A model generated the notes under the pieces. The model saw nothing but the letters and a program-made list of their open reading frames with translations, did not search any database and was not told where the DNA came from. Positions 17,502 to 28,082 of a DNA stretch of 61,294 bases are shown here, piece after piece (position 1 is the stretch's first letter; each line of letters begins with the position of its first letter). The stretch comes from Pseudomonadota bacterium (GTDB lineage: Bacteria; Pseudomonadota; Gammaproteobacteria; Burkholderiales; Sulfuriferulaceae). The position numbers and the translations under genes were made by a program. The DNA is taken from positions 1 through 61,294 of the forward strand of contig JAJYPN010000014.1 in the NCBI GenBank assembly GCA_021795395.1, written 5' to 3'.

Positions 17502-18581
17502 TCAAGTGCGGATGCTTGCAGCAATCATGATGACTTTTTCGTCCCGATGCTTTAATGCATCGCGTACCTGCTCCGGGCGGATGGCTTTCATGCACGAATG
17601 ATGCGCGCACGGCTGCTTGCAATAGCAGTTCATGCACGGTAATTGCGCCTGAATGGCGACGACGTTGTCGCCCTGCGGTTTGACGCGATAGGCGTCTGTA
17701 GGGCCACAGATGACCGCCATGGGGCTGGTCGACGATGCGGCCAGATGAGCGGTGCCCGTATCGTTGCCGACTTGCAGCTTGGCATCGCGCGCCAGCGGAA
17801 CGATGTCGAGTACTTCGGTTTCCCCGCAAAGATTGACGACGCCGTCGCCGGCCAGCTCCGCTATGCGCCGGCAATCTTCCATTTCGTCCAGGCTGCCGAC
17901 GAGCGCCACGCGATCGACTTCGCCGGCAAGCAGTAGCCGCGCCAAATCCGCATAGTTCTGTTCGCCCCAGCGTTTCAAATACCCCGCTGCCTGGCAGCCC
18001 GGATAAAAGACGGCATAACGGCCGGGAATCAGGCCATGTCGTTGCTGCAAGGCGGAAACCGCTGATAGGGTGCGTTCGGAAATATGAAATACCGGGCGCG
18101 TGGTGTCGGCAGGAATGCCGCCGGCTCTCAAGCTCGCGCGCATGCGTTCGACCGGATTGGGGTCGCTGTTTATCGCAGGGCCGCTGATGTTAAAAGGTCG
18201 GCTCGGATGATTGCCGATCAAATAGCGCGTACGGTTGCCGGTCAGTTGCAGGAAAGTCAGCATCATCCGCGAACGGTCGTTCGACTGCAAATCGACAATC
18301 AGATCGTAGTTGCCCTGACGTACTGCGCGCATCCATGCCCACATGGCTGCCCATTTTCCGGTTTTGGCACGCACATTGATGGTGATGAGCCGGGCAAAGC
18401 GCTGGTCGCCGGCAAACAATTTGTCCCAGGGCGGCAAGGTATTCAAATCGATCTCGGCGTCGGGAAAGGCGCGCGCGATATCTTCCATGACGCAGGTTGC
18501 CATGGCGATATCGCCCAGCGCGCTCCATTTGATGATCAGAATACGCCGGATACTCCGGTCACCGGGCAAATCGAACGGCAT
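17502..18581 (-). CDS. Heptosyltransferase-like glycosyltransferase family 9
   Basis: 359-aa cytoplasmic transferase of the ADP-heptose:LPS heptosyltransferase family. N-terminal IRRILIIKWSALGDIAMATCVMEDI is the classic opening. The C-terminal donor site shows YAVFYPGCQAAGYLKRWGEQNYADLARLL, LVGSLDEMED and VGNDTGTAHLAASS. Near the end a cysteine cluster (CMNCYCKQPCAHHSCM) is present, a feature of many GT9 proteins. It would add heptose or a related sugar to the LPS core. It sits 10 bases after hisG in an operon otherwise devoted to the envelope. Confidence 0.92.
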   Translation of the reverse strand: MPFDLPGDRSIRRILIIKWSALGDIAMATCVMEDIARAFPDAEIDLNTLPPWDKLFAGDQRFARLITINVRAKTGKWAAMWAWMRAVRQGNYDLIVDLQSNDRSRMMLTFLQLTGNRTRYLIGNHPSRPFNISGPAINSDPNPVERMRASLRAGGIPADTTRPVFHISERTLSAVSALQQRHGLIPGRYAVFYPGCQAAGYLKRWGEQNYADLARLLLAGEVDRVALVGSLDEMEDCRRIAELAGDGVVNLCGETEVLDIVPLARDAKLQVGNDTGTAHLAASSTSPMAVICGPTDAYRVKPQGDNVVAIQAQLPCMNCYCKQPCAHHSCMKAIRPEQVRDALKHRDEKVIMIAASIRT

Positions 18582-18591
18582 GATGATTCCG

Positions 18592-19233
18592 TCAGTCCGC
18601 GGCGATCGCTTTGGCGAAACTATCCAGCAAAGGCTGAATTTCCGCGCGTTTCAGTTTAAGTGCGGCCTGATTGACAATCAAGCGCGCGCTGATATCCATG
18701 ATGTCGGCAACCGGAACCAGCCCGTTCGCTTTCAGCGTGCCGCCGCTGCTGACCAGATCGACGATCACGTCCGCCAGCTTGACCAGGGGCGCCAGTTCCA
18801 TCGCACCGTAGAGCTTGATCAGGTCGACATGGACACCCTGAGCGGAAAAATAATCGCGCGCTATCGTCAGATATTTCGATGCGACGCGCAAACGTGCGCC
18901 CTGCCGCACCGCACGCTCATAGTCGAAGGCTGGATGCGCTGCGACCATCATTTTGCAGCGGGCGATTTTCAGATTCAGCGGCTGATATAAATTCTCGCCG
19001 CCGTGTTCGATCAATACATCCTTACCGGCAATTCCCATATCCGCAGCACCGTACTGCACATAGGTCGGCACATCGGTGGCACGGATGATAATCAGGCGTA
19101 CGCCGGCATTATTGGTGTCGATGATCAATTTACGCGATTTTTCCGGATCTTCGCGCGGAACGATTCCTGCGGCAGCCAGCATAGGCAAGGTTTCAACAAA
19201 AATCCGTCCTTTGGACAAAGCGATATTAATCAT
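18592..19233 (-). CDS. hisG: ATP phosphoribosyltransferase, short form (HisG)
   Basis: First enzyme of histidine synthesis, joining ATP and PRPP. The 213-aa length and absence of the C-terminal regulatory domain mark it as the HisG-S form, which works only with HisZ, encoded elsewhere. Motifs: [11 protein letters not shown] at the start, [14 protein letters not shown], and the PRPP-binding loop [21 protein letters not shown] 19233 is preceded by AAGGGG at 5 bases, so the six codons further upstream are not used. Many betaproteobacteria have hisD next; here a GT9 gene follows. Confidence 0.96.
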   Translation of the reverse strand: MINIALSKGRIFVETLPMLAAAGIVPREDPEKSRKLIIDTNNAGVRLIIIRATDVPTYVQYGAADMGIAGKDVLIEHGGENLYQPLNLKIARCKMMVAAHPAFDYERAVRQGARLRVASKYLTIARDYFSAQGVHVDLIKLYGAMELAPLVKLADVIVDLVSSGGTLKANGLVPVADIMDISARLIVNQAALKLKRAEIQPLLDSFAKAIAAD

Positions 19234-19311
19234 GGTTCCCCTTACTTGCAACGGCTCAACCTGACATGATGGCGATATCGAAATCGTCAGGTAAGCAATA
19301 GTTAATAGCGG

Positions 19312-20825
<1,514 letters not shown>

Positions 20826-20837
20826 TTTCAATTTCCT

Positions 20838-21596
20838 TTAATGTCGCAGCCGGTAACCGCGTTTCAATAGTATGAGACAAATGACGGATAATGCCAGAAA
20901 ACTCGATAATACAACGATCAGGCTCACATCCGGCGAAACGTCGCTGACGCCGAAGAATCCGTAGCGGAAACCATCTATCATATAAAAAACCGGGTTGAAG
21001 CGCGAAACCTGTATCCAGAACGGAGGCAGAGTATGGATGGAATAAAAAACGCCGGACAGGAACGTCAAAGGCATGATAATAAAATTTTGAAAAGCCGCCA
21101 GCTGATCGAATTTTTCCGCCCACATTCCCGCAATCACGCCCAGCGCTCCCAGCACGCCCGACGCCAGAAATGCGAATGCCGTAATCCATAGCGGATGCAG
21201 TATCAAGATATTCGGGTAAAAAGCCAGCGTGCCGAGAAAAACGCCTAAACCGACAACCAGCCCGCGAACGATGGAGGCGAGCAGATAAGACGAGAAAAAA
21301 ATCAGATACGATAAGGGCGCCAGCAACACAAAAACGATATTGCCGGTAATTTTGGACTGGATCAGACTCGATGAGCTGTTGGCAAAAGCATTCTGCAACA
21401 TCGACATCATTACCAGCCCAGGCACCAGAAATGCGATGTACGGAACGCCTGGATACGCTTGCACATGACGCGACAACACATGCGAAAAAATCAGCAAATA
21501 CAGCAAGGCGGTAATAATGGGCGCCAGCACTGTTTGAAACGCCACTTTCCAGAATCGCAGCATTTCCTTGTAGAACAATGTATAAAAACCTATCAT
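20838..21596 (-). CDS. ABC-2 type transporter permease (YadH-like)
   Basis: 252-aa inner-membrane permease with six transmembrane segments. Typical ABC-2 phrases are FLVPGLVMMSMLQNAFANSSSSLIQSKI in the first extracellular region and FIIMPLTFLSGVFYSIHTLPPFWIQVSRFNPVFYMIDGFRYGFFG, the ABC2 signature near the C-terminus. Substrate is unknown for YadH-type exporters. The ATG overlaps the ATPase stop by 4 bases, so the two are translated together. The gene lies between mlaB and ibaG, its usual place in betaproteobacteria. Confidence 0.93.
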   Translation of the reverse strand: MIGFYTLFYKEMLRFWKVAFQTVLAPIITALLYLLIFSHVLSRHVQAYPGVPYIAFLVPGLVMMSMLQNAFANSSSSLIQSKITGNIVFVLLAPLSYLIFFSSYLLASIVRGLVVGLGVFLGTLAFYPNILILHPLWITAFAFLASGVLGALGVIAGMWAEKFDQLAAFQNFIIMPLTFLSGVFYSIHTLPPFWIQVSRFNPVFYMIDGFRYGFFGVSDVSPDVSLIVVLSSFLALSVICLILLKRGYRLRH

Positions 21597-22495
21597 GCTC
21601 GTCCCATGATCTGTACGAAAACGTCTTCAAGGTCAGGTTGCGACAAGGAAATATTCTCCAATTTGACACCGCCCATACGCAACTGCGCAAGTATCGGTTC
21701 AAGATCCATCGGCGATTTCATGGCTATCGTATAATCGTTTTCAGCCTGCCTGACCGCACGCGCCGCCAATTCTCCAGTGAGCACGCCGGACTTGATGGTA
21801 ATCTGCAGTATTAATTCGCTGGCATTCCTTAATAAATTGGCTGTACTGTCCAGGGCGACCAGCCTACCCTGCTTGAGCATGGCGACCCGATTACATAAGG
21901 CTTCGGCTTCTTCCAGATAATGCGTAGTCAGCATGATGGTATGACCCTGCTTATTCAATTGCCTGACAAAGTTCCACAAGGAAAGACGCAATTCCACGTC
22001 CACGCCGGCAGTCGGCTCGTCCAGAATAATGACAGGAGGTTTATGTACCAAAGCCTGAGCGACCAGTACACGCCGTTTCATCCCCCCTGACAGCGTACGC
22101 ATATTCATTTCCGCTTTGCCCTGCAGGCCGAGATTATGCAGGATTTCGTCTATCCAGTCGTCGTTACGGCGCAAACCGAAATATCCCGATTGCATGCGCA
22201 ATGTTTCACGTACCGTAAAAAAAGGATCGTAAGCGAGTTCTTGCGGTACTACGCCTAATAATTGCCGGGCCATTTGATAGTTTTCGACGACATCATGGCC
22301 CATGATTTCCGCTTTGCCGCTATCCGCTCGCGTGAGTCCGGCGAGGATGCTGATCAACGTCGTTTTTCCTGCGCCATTCGATCCCAGCAAAGCAAAAAAC
22401 TCGCCCTGCCCGACAGCCAGGCTCACGTCCTGCAAAGCCTGTACGCCGCCAAAATTTTTATGCAGACGCTGAATATTTATCGCAGGAATCGACAC
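21593..22495 (-). CDS. ABC transporter ATPase (YadG-like)
   Basis: 300-aa ATPase partner of the ABC-2 permease. Walker A GSNGAGKTT, signature LSGGMKRRVLVAQA, Walker B VIILDEPTAGVD and H-loop TTHYLEEAEAL are all intact; the C-terminal 80 residues are the accessory tail common to ABC-2 exporters. The start is a GTG at 22495, five bases after the mlaB stop, because IPAINIQRLHKNFGG is the normal opening. The frame stays open 36 codons further upstream, but those codons lie inside mlaB. Confidence 0.93.
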   Translation of the reverse strand: MSIPAINIQRLHKNFGGVQALQDVSLAVGQGEFFALLGSNGAGKTTLISILAGLTRADSGKAEIMGHDVVENYQMARQLLGVVPQELAYDPFFTVRETLRMQSGYFGLRRNDDWIDEILHNLGLQGKAEMNMRTLSGGMKRRVLVAQALVHKPPVIILDEPTAGVDVELRLSLWNFVRQLNKQGHTIMLTTHYLEEAEALCNRVAMLKQGRLVALDSTANLLRNASELILQITIKSGVLTGELAARAVRQAENDYTIAMKSPMDLEPILAQLRMGGVKLENISLSQPDLEDVFVQIMGRA

Positions 22496-22499
22496 AATG

Positions 22500-22772
22500 C
22501 TAAATCGGTATAAAAGTATCCACACCGTACAGTGCGGCAAGATTTTTAAGGTTTTCCGGCACATTCGAACATTGTAGCGACTTGCCCAGGCGCGCTGCTT
22601 CACGTTGGCAAACCAATATGAAAGCGATTGCAGCCGAGTCGAGTTCTGTTACCGGAGAAAAATCAAATTCCGTCACGTCTCGCGACAACGCAGCGAAGGC
22701 AGCCGTCAAGGCGTCCGTGGCGGTAGCCAGCGTCAGGGTCGCAGGTAGCCGATGCGATTCAGGAGTCGGCAT
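22500..22772 (-). CDS. mlaB: STAS-domain protein MlaB
   Basis: 90-aa cytoplasmic STAS protein. In the Mla phospholipid transporter it binds the MlaF ATPase and is needed for activity. FDFSPVTELDSAAIAFILVCQREAARLGKSLQCSNVPENLKNLAALYGVD shows the STAS pattern with the D-S pair at the helix start (LDSAA). Weakly conserved overall, but position between mlaC (TAATG overlap) and the ABC-2 genes supports it. Confidence 0.88.
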   Translation of the reverse strand: MPTPESHRLPATLTLATATDALTAAFAALSRDVTEFDFSPVTELDSAAIAFILVCQREAARLGKSLQCSNVPENLKNLAALYGVDTFIPI

Positions 22773-23404
22773 TATTTTTTGGCAGGCTCATTATTCTGCT
22801 GATTGCGGGCAGTCAGGGTCTGGATCAGGCCGTTTATACCCTTTTGCCGGATTTCAGAGCCGAAAGAACCGCGATAGTTCAAAACCAGGCTAACGCCGTC
22901 GATATTGACATCGTACACTTTCCAGCCGCCGGCTTCTTTTTTCATGCTGTAATTGATAGGGATAGGCTGTTGGCCCGGCTGTTTCACCTGGGTTTCAACC
23001 GTGACATCGGTCGCATCCGGAGCCATGCTGAACGGTTTGAATTCGATAGTCTGCTTATTAAAAGCGGCTAAAGCGCCAGCATAAGTACGCACCAGCAGAA
23101 TACGGAATTGTTTGACCAAATCCTGTTGCTGCGCAGGCGTTGCAGTTCGCCAGAAATGGCCGACGGCCAATTGCGTCATTTGCTGAAAATCGAAATGCGG
23201 CAATACCTTGGCGTCGATCAGCGCATACAATTTCTGTCTGTCGTTCGCATATTCGCTTTTGTCCTGTTTGAGCAGCGTGGTCACTTCTTCCGTGGTCGTT
23301 TTTACCAGTACGTTCGGCGGCACGTCGTCGGCGTGTGCCGTATTCAATAAGTTGAATATAATAAACGTGATTACAAACAATGCAAGACTCAACTTATTCA
23401 TCAT
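22772..23404 (-). CDS. mlaC: Phospholipid-binding periplasmic protein MlaC
   Basis: Periplasmic lipid carrier between the outer membrane and the MlaFEDB complex. Signal peptide with a hydrophobic core and a cut near NTAHA-DD. The Tol-Tol-Ttg2 domain follows: DRQKLYALIDAKVLPHFDFQQMTQLAVGHFWRTATPAQQQDLVKQFRILLVRTYAGAL, and GGWKVYDVNIDGVSLVLNYRGSF near the end, typical of MlaC. Three in-frame ATGs cluster at the start; 23404 has AAGG at the best distance, 23401 and 23410 are alternatives. 33 bases separate it from the TolC-like gene. Confidence 0.94.
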   Translation of the reverse strand: MMNKLSLALFVITFIIFNLLNTAHADDVPPNVLVKTTTEEVTTLLKQDKSEYANDRQKLYALIDAKVLPHFDFQQMTQLAVGHFWRTATPAQQQDLVKQFRILLVRTYAGALAAFNKQTIEFKPFSMAPDATDVTVETQVKQPGQQPIPINYSMKKEAGGWKVYDVNIDGVSLVLNYRGSFGSEIRQKGINGLIQTLTARNQQNNEPAKK

Positions 23405-23437
23405 AATCATATCCTTGGTAACTGAAAATATCCGGTG

Positions 23438-24793
23438 TTATTTGTTTTTGCCGATAGCCTGATCGAGATTGGCCACATCCATATTGTAATCGTTTACCGT
23501 ACTCAGATATTCCGCCTGCGTCAATGCATAATTCTTGAGCGCATCGGCTACCTTATCAGCCGGTTCGAGACCCGCATTGAAATCGGCCAAAGCCGCGATC
23601 ATCCACCGTCTGCCGGCTGTCGAACCCTGTGCCAGCTGCTGCTGGGATTTATAATCGGCCTGCAAATGGTGGTACGCTTCCGCAACTTCAAAGGGTATGC
23701 CCGCTTGGGCGTATTGCGTCTTGTAATTGATTGCTTCCAATTGCGCCTGCGCCTGCGCGATTTGCGCGGGCACGACGTCTACCGACAGATTCCATTTGAT
23801 GCCGATAACCGGCGTCATGCCCACATTGTTGAACGGGTCGTAGATGTAAGGGTTGTTGAGCATGGTTCGGTTGGACGCATAATTCGCTTCGCCGATGACT
23901 CCGGCATAAATATTCGGGTACATTTCCGATTTTTTGGCGGCCACCAAGGCGCGCCGGGCCCTCATACCGGCCTCCAGTTGCGCCATCTCAGGTCGATCCG
24001 CGACCGCCTCGATCTTGAAATCGGTCAGAGATCCCACTGGCAGCGGTACCGGTGCCAGACTGTCGTCCGCCACCTTCAGATCGCTGTCCATGCCGACGCC
24101 GGTTAGCAACTTCAAGCCTTCCAGAGTGATCTTTTCCAGAGCGGTTGCCTGGTTGATGTATTTGCTCAGCATGCCTTGCGCGGTCTGCAGGGCATACAAA
24201 TCCGTCTGTTTGGATTGGCCGTTATCGTCGTTGAGGTTTTTGTTGACGCGATCCAATGCGCCGTTCAGCTTGCTCTGGATATCTTCCAGCAGACGGCGCG
24301 TATCGCGCGCGGTAAGATAGCCGAAATAGGCACGTTTGACCTTGACGACTATCTCAGCCTGTCTGACGCGCACATCGCCGCGCGCAATATCGATATTGCC
24401 TTTGGCAGCTTCGCTGTAATTGGTGATTTTACCGAACGTATAAAGCGGCTTGATAATGGCGAACTGCAACGATGTCCAGTCCGAAAGCCCGTCCGGCAAT
24501 GGGCCGTCGGCACGTGGCACAGTGCCCGAAAAGGCGCCGTATTGATAAAAACCGCCATGGACCGCCGGAGCCAATCCTTCAAACATATTTGCGTCGATAA
24601 TGAAACCCCGGTGACCCTGGGCTTCTTCCAGCAATCCGCGAGCCGACTCGACCAGCGCTTCACGTTCCTTGATGCGGGGATCGGCGGTCAGGCCCATTTG
24701 GATGGCTTGTGCCAGTGTAACTGTCTGGGCAGCCGCTGCGCAGGGAATAACAAGCACCATGGCAAGCAGAGTGCATATCGATTTTTTGTTCAT
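23438..24793 (-). CDS. TolC family outer-membrane channel protein inside the mla operon
   Basis: 451 aa with a signal peptide (MNKKSICTLLAMVLVIPCAAAAQ). Two repeats of the TolC/OEP kind: TLAQAIQMGLTADPRIKEREALVESARGLLEEAQG early, and RPEMAQLEAGMRARRALVAAKKSEMYPNIYAGV in the second half, with long coiled-coil helices. A Tyr/Asn-rich region (YIYDPFNNVGMTPVIGIKWNLS) precedes the second coil. Such proteins form trimeric periplasm-spanning channels. Its ATG overlaps the mlaD stop by 4 bases, so it is truly part of the operon. No MlaA-type lipoprotein gene lies in this run. Confidence 0.92.
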   Translation of the reverse strand: MNKKSICTLLAMVLVIPCAAAAQTVTLAQAIQMGLTADPRIKEREALVESARGLLEEAQGHRGFIIDANMFEGLAPAVHGGFYQYGAFSGTVPRADGPLPDGLSDWTSLQFAIIKPLYTFGKITNYSEAAKGNIDIARGDVRVRQAEIVVKVKRAYFGYLTARDTRRLLEDIQSKLNGALDRVNKNLNDDNGQSKQTDLYALQTAQGMLSKYINQATALEKITLEGLKLLTGVGMDSDLKVADDSLAPVPLPVGSLTDFKIEAVADRPEMAQLEAGMRARRALVAAKKSEMYPNIYAGVIGEANYASNRTMLNNPYIYDPFNNVGMTPVIGIKWNLSVDVVPAQIAQAQAQLEAINYKTQYAQAGIPFEVAEAYHHLQADYKSQQQLAQGSTAGRRWMIAALADFNAGLEPADKVADALKNYALTQAEYLSTVNDYNMDVANLDQAIGKNK

Positions 24794-25302
24794 GGATGGG
24801 TTCCTGGTAGAGCCGTTGCAGCACCCTGGTTCGAATTATTTTTTGGAGTGTCCGATGCCTTGCTGTACAAAAACTGACTGATCAGATTTTCCAGCACCAC
24901 AGCCGATTGCGTAAGCCGGATTTTATCCCCGTTAACCAGGTTCTTGCTATCGCCGCCGGCATCCAGCGCCAGATATTGCTCGCCCAGCAAGCCCGACGTC
25001 ATGATGGAAGCGGAAGTATCTTTGGGAAAGGCATAACGGCTATCGAGCTTTAGGGTCACATCGGCCTGAAAGGTTTTATTGTCGAACCGAATCTTGCTGA
25101 CGCGACCGACCACTACCCCTGCGCTTTTAATCGGCGCATTCACCTTGAGACTGCCGATATTATCGAAACTGGCTTCCACCCGATAGCTGCTGGAATTGCC
25201 GAATCCGTTCGTATTGCTGACTTTCAACGCCAATCCCATCAAGGCGGCGAAGCCCGCCATGACGAACAGCCCTACCCAAAAATCCAGCGCGGCTCTTTCC
25301 AT
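24790..25302 (-). CDS. mlaD: MlaD, MCE-domain lipid transport protein
   Basis: 170-aa inner-membrane-anchored protein that forms a hexameric ring in the periplasm and passes phospholipids to or from MlaE. One N-terminal membrane helix (ALDFWVGLFVMAGFAALMGLAL), then the MCE domain: YRVEASFDNIGSLKVNAPIKSAGVVVGRVSKI and ASIMTSGLLGEQYLALDAGG. The tail is short and Asn/Gln-rich. Starts 3 bases after the mlaE stop. Confidence 0.96.
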   Translation of the reverse strand: MERAALDFWVGLFVMAGFAALMGLALKVSNTNGFGNSSSYRVEASFDNIGSLKVNAPIKSAGVVVGRVSKIRFDNKTFQADVTLKLDSRYAFPKDTSASIMTSGLLGEQYLALDAGGDSKNLVNGDKIRLTQSAVVLENLISQFLYSKASDTPKNNSNQGAATALPGTHP

Positions 25303-25305
25303 ACT

Positions 25306-26100
25306 TCACATTCCTTTAAACATAAACGCGGTCAACACGAAATCGAGCGCCAGGATCGCCAGCGAGGAATTGACCACCGTCCGGGTTGTGGCACGAGAAA
25401 TTCCTTCTGCCGTAGGCATGGAATCATAGCCTTCGAATAAAGCGATAGTCGTAACGGCAAAGCCGAAAACGATGCTTTTGATCACACCGTTCAAAACGTC
25501 CTGACGCAGGCTGACCGCCGATTGCATTTGCGACCAGAACGCGCCTTCATCCACTCCCAACAACACTACGCCGATCAAATACCCGCCGTAAACCCCCACC
25601 ATGGAAAATATCGCTGCCAGCAAGGGCATGGAAATAACGCCGCCCCAGAAACGCGGTGCGACAATCCGCGCAACCGGATCGACCGCCATCATTTCCATCG
25701 CTTGCAATTGTTCCGTGGTTTTCATCAAACCGACTTCGGCGGTGATCGCCGATCCCGCCCTGCTCGCAAACAGCAGCGCCGACACCACCGGACCCAATTC
25801 GCGCACCAGCGACAAGGCGACCAGAATGCCTAGCGATTGCTCCGACCCGTAGGTTTCCAGCGTTTGATATCCTTGCAATGCGAGCACCATGCCTACGAAC
25901 AGGCCTGAAACGACGATGATGATCAACGATCGAACGCCGCTTGCATAAATTTCGCGTATGACCAGTGAAAAACGCCGCAAACTCGTGCCGGAACGCAATA
26001 CTATCTGCATCAGAAAACGGGCAATTACGCCCAAGCTCCAGATGCCGTCAATGCTACCGTGACCGATGCGCGTAATTATATTCTGTTTGGGCGATTTCAT
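25306..26100 (-). CDS. mlaE: MlaE, ABC permease for phospholipid transport
   Basis: 264-aa inner-membrane permease, five or six membrane segments. Signature stretch SGLFVGMVLALQGYQTLETYGSEQSLGILVALSLVRELGPVVSALLFASRAGSAITAEVGLMKTTEQLQAMEMM is the conserved coupling region that contacts the ATPase. ATG overlaps the mlaF stop by 4 bases. Normal length for the family. Confidence 0.97.
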   Translation of the reverse strand: MKSPKQNIITRIGHGSIDGIWSLGVIARFLMQIVLRSGTSLRRFSLVIREIYASGVRSLIIIVVSGLFVGMVLALQGYQTLETYGSEQSLGILVALSLVRELGPVVSALLFASRAGSAITAEVGLMKTTEQLQAMEMMAVDPVARIVAPRFWGGVISMPLLAAIFSMVGVYGGYLIGVVLLGVDEGAFWSQMQSAVSLRQDVLNGVIKSIVFGFAVTTIALFEGYDSMPTAEGISRATTRTVVNSSLAILALDFVLTAFMFKGM

Positions 26101-26930
26101 GGTAACCGACTTAAACCCAGGTCGCTGGCATAATCCGGCGCAGGATAATGAAAAGGCACCGGGCCGTCTTCTTCGGCATGCACAAATTGATGCACAAATG
26201 GCAATTTGGACGCGCGTATCTGGTCCGGCGTCCCTTCGGCTTCCACCACACCGTTAGAGATAAAATAAATATAGTCGACTATCTGCAAGGATTTCTCAAT
26301 ATCATGCGTGACCAGTATGGAAGTCAATCCCAGTGCGTCGGTAAGACGCCGTATCAGATTTCCGATCACCCCCATCGAAATCGGATCGAGACCGGTAAAC
26401 GGTTCGTCGTACATGATCAGCATCGGGTCCAGCGCTATGGCCCGAGCCAACGCCACGCGTCTTGCCATGCCGCCCGACAATTCGTGCGGCATCAGCGACT
26501 GTGCGCCGCGCAAACCCACCGCCTGCAATTTCAGCAAAACCAGATCGTGTATCATCTCTGCGGAAAGATCGGTATGTTCGCGCATCTGAAACGCCACATT
26601 TTCGAATACCGACATATCGGTAAACAAGGCGCCAAATTGAAATAACATGCCCATTTTACGACGCATTTGATACAATTCGGCGAGTTTCAACTGATGAATG
26701 ATCTTGCCGTCGACACGCACTTCACCCTGATCCGGCCGTAACTGGCCGCCTATCAAACGTAATAGCGTAGTCTTGCCGCTGCCGCTGCCACCCATGATGG
26801 CAATTACCTTGCCCCGCGGCATCGTCAGATTTATCCCTTTTAAAATCGGGCGTTCGCGATAGGCAAAAGAGACATCGCGGATTTCTATTAGATTATCAGT
26901 GGGCACATCGAGCTTTGTAAAAATGAACAT
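26097..26930 (-). CDS. mlaF: MlaF, ABC ATPase for phospholipid transport
   Basis: 277-aa ATPase. Walker A GGSGSGKTTLLRLIGG, signature ELSGGMARRVALARA, Walker B LIMYDEPFTGLDP, and VTHDIEKSLQIVDYIYFISNGVVEAEGTP, all as in MlaF. First gene of the minus-strand run and divergent from the flavin monooxygenase-like gene at 27025, so the 94 bases between must hold both promoters. ATG 26930 is chosen; a GTG eight codons later is an alternative, and neither has a clear ribosome site. Confidence 0.95.
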   Translation of the reverse strand: MFIFTKLDVPTDNLIEIRDVSFAYRERPILKGINLTMPRGKVIAIMGGSGSGKTTLLRLIGGQLRPDQGEVRVDGKIIHQLKLAELYQMRRKMGMLFQFGALFTDMSVFENVAFQMREHTDLSAEMIHDLVLLKLQAVGLRGAQSLMPHELSGGMARRVALARAIALDPMLIMYDEPFTGLDPISMGVIGNLIRRLTDALGLTSILVTHDIEKSLQIVDYIYFISNGVVEAEGTPDQIRASKLPFVHQFVHAEEDGPVPFHYPAPDYASDLGLSRLP

Positions 26931-27024
26931 GCTTATTCTAACCGGATAGCTCTCCGACAACAAATATATCCGATGTCACGATCAATGTCATAATCCTTGC
27001 TGCGACCAATCAATTCAGACTATC

Positions 27025-28077
27025 ATGCAATTTGATCTTTTTTACGAAATTTCGCAAGCGCCGCACCTTCCCCGTACCGAAGTGCTTGCATACAGCCAGA
27101 CCCTGGATGAAATTGCGCTTGCAGACCGGCTGGGTTTCGGTTGCGCATGGCTGGTCGAACATCATTTCATGCGCGGTTATTCGCATTCCTCCAAACCCGA
27201 ACTGGTACTGGCCGCAGCCAGTCAGCGCACGCAAGCGATACGTCTCGGGCTGGCGGTCACGCCCCTGCCTTACCATCATCCGGTACACGTAGCCGAACGG
27301 GTTGCCACGCTTGATATTTTATCTCGTGGCCGGCTGGAATTCGGCATCGGTCGCGGTTTTTCGCCACAGGAATTTCAGGTGTTCGGCGCAGACATGAGGT
27401 TAAGCCGCACCCTTACTGCGGAATCGCTGGCCGTTTTACGCCTCGCATTCGAGCGTCGCCCGGTGAATTTTCGAGGCGAGCATTTTGAACTGGATGCCGT
27501 GGACATCATACCTGCTCCGATGCAGATGCCGCATCCGCCGCTCTGGACCGCAGCGGTCAGTCCCGATACCTTTGTCTGGGCGGCGCGAGAGGAACTCGGT
27601 ATGCTGGCGGGGCCATTCAAACCCTGGGTCATGATCAAACAGGATATCCGTCATTATCGGGAAGCCTGGCAAGCTCCTGCACCTCCTCGCATCGGCATGA
27701 CCGTAGGAATTTTATGCCTGCCCGACGGCAAACGGGCGCGAACATTGGCGAAAGAAGCGCTGGTCTGGTTTTATCGGCAATTATTCGCGACGACGCTGCC
27801 GGTACTCGAACGCCTCTACCCCAGTTACGAGCATTTTCACGAACTGGGCAAATTCCGCAATTTGCTCAAGCTGGGGATCAATCTGAAACTGCTGGAAACT
27901 TTCGGCATGGCCGTCGTCGGCACCCCCGCCGAATGCATCGACCAACTGCAGAAATATCGACAAGCCGGTGTCACGCATTTGCTCTGTGCAGTCGGAGCAG
28001 GCGCGATCGACACCGAAGTCGTGCAGGAATCTCTGCGTTGCATCGCCGAAGAAGTCATGCCGGCATTTCGCGATTAA
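27025..28077 (+). CDS. LLM class flavin-dependent oxidoreductase
   Basis: 350-aa luciferase-like monooxygenase (TIM barrel, uses FMNH2 or F420). Opening MQFDLFYEIS, then GFGCAWLVEHHF, LGLAVTPLPYHHPVHVAERVATLDILSRGRLEFGIGRGFSPQEF, the standard motifs of the alpha-luciferase group. Substrate not predictable. The flavin-reductase partner is not in the window. The next gene begins 5 bases later, so both probably share a promoter. Confidence 0.92.
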   Translation: MQFDLFYEISQAPHLPRTEVLAYSQTLDEIALADRLGFGCAWLVEHHFMRGYSHSSKPELVLAAASQRTQAIRLGLAVTPLPYHHPVHVAERVATLDILSRGRLEFGIGRGFSPQEFQVFGADMRLSRTLTAESLAVLRLAFERRPVNFRGEHFELDAVDIIPAPMQMPHPPLWTAAVSPDTFVWAAREELGMLAGPFKPWVMIKQDIRHYREAWQAPAPPRIGMTVGILCLPDGKRARTLAKEALVWFYRQLFATTLPVLERLYPSYEHFHELGKFRNLLKLGINLKLLETFGMAVVGTPAECIDQLQKYRQAGVTHLLCAVGAGAIDTEVVQESLRCIAEEVMPAFRD

Positions 28078-28082
28078 AACAG

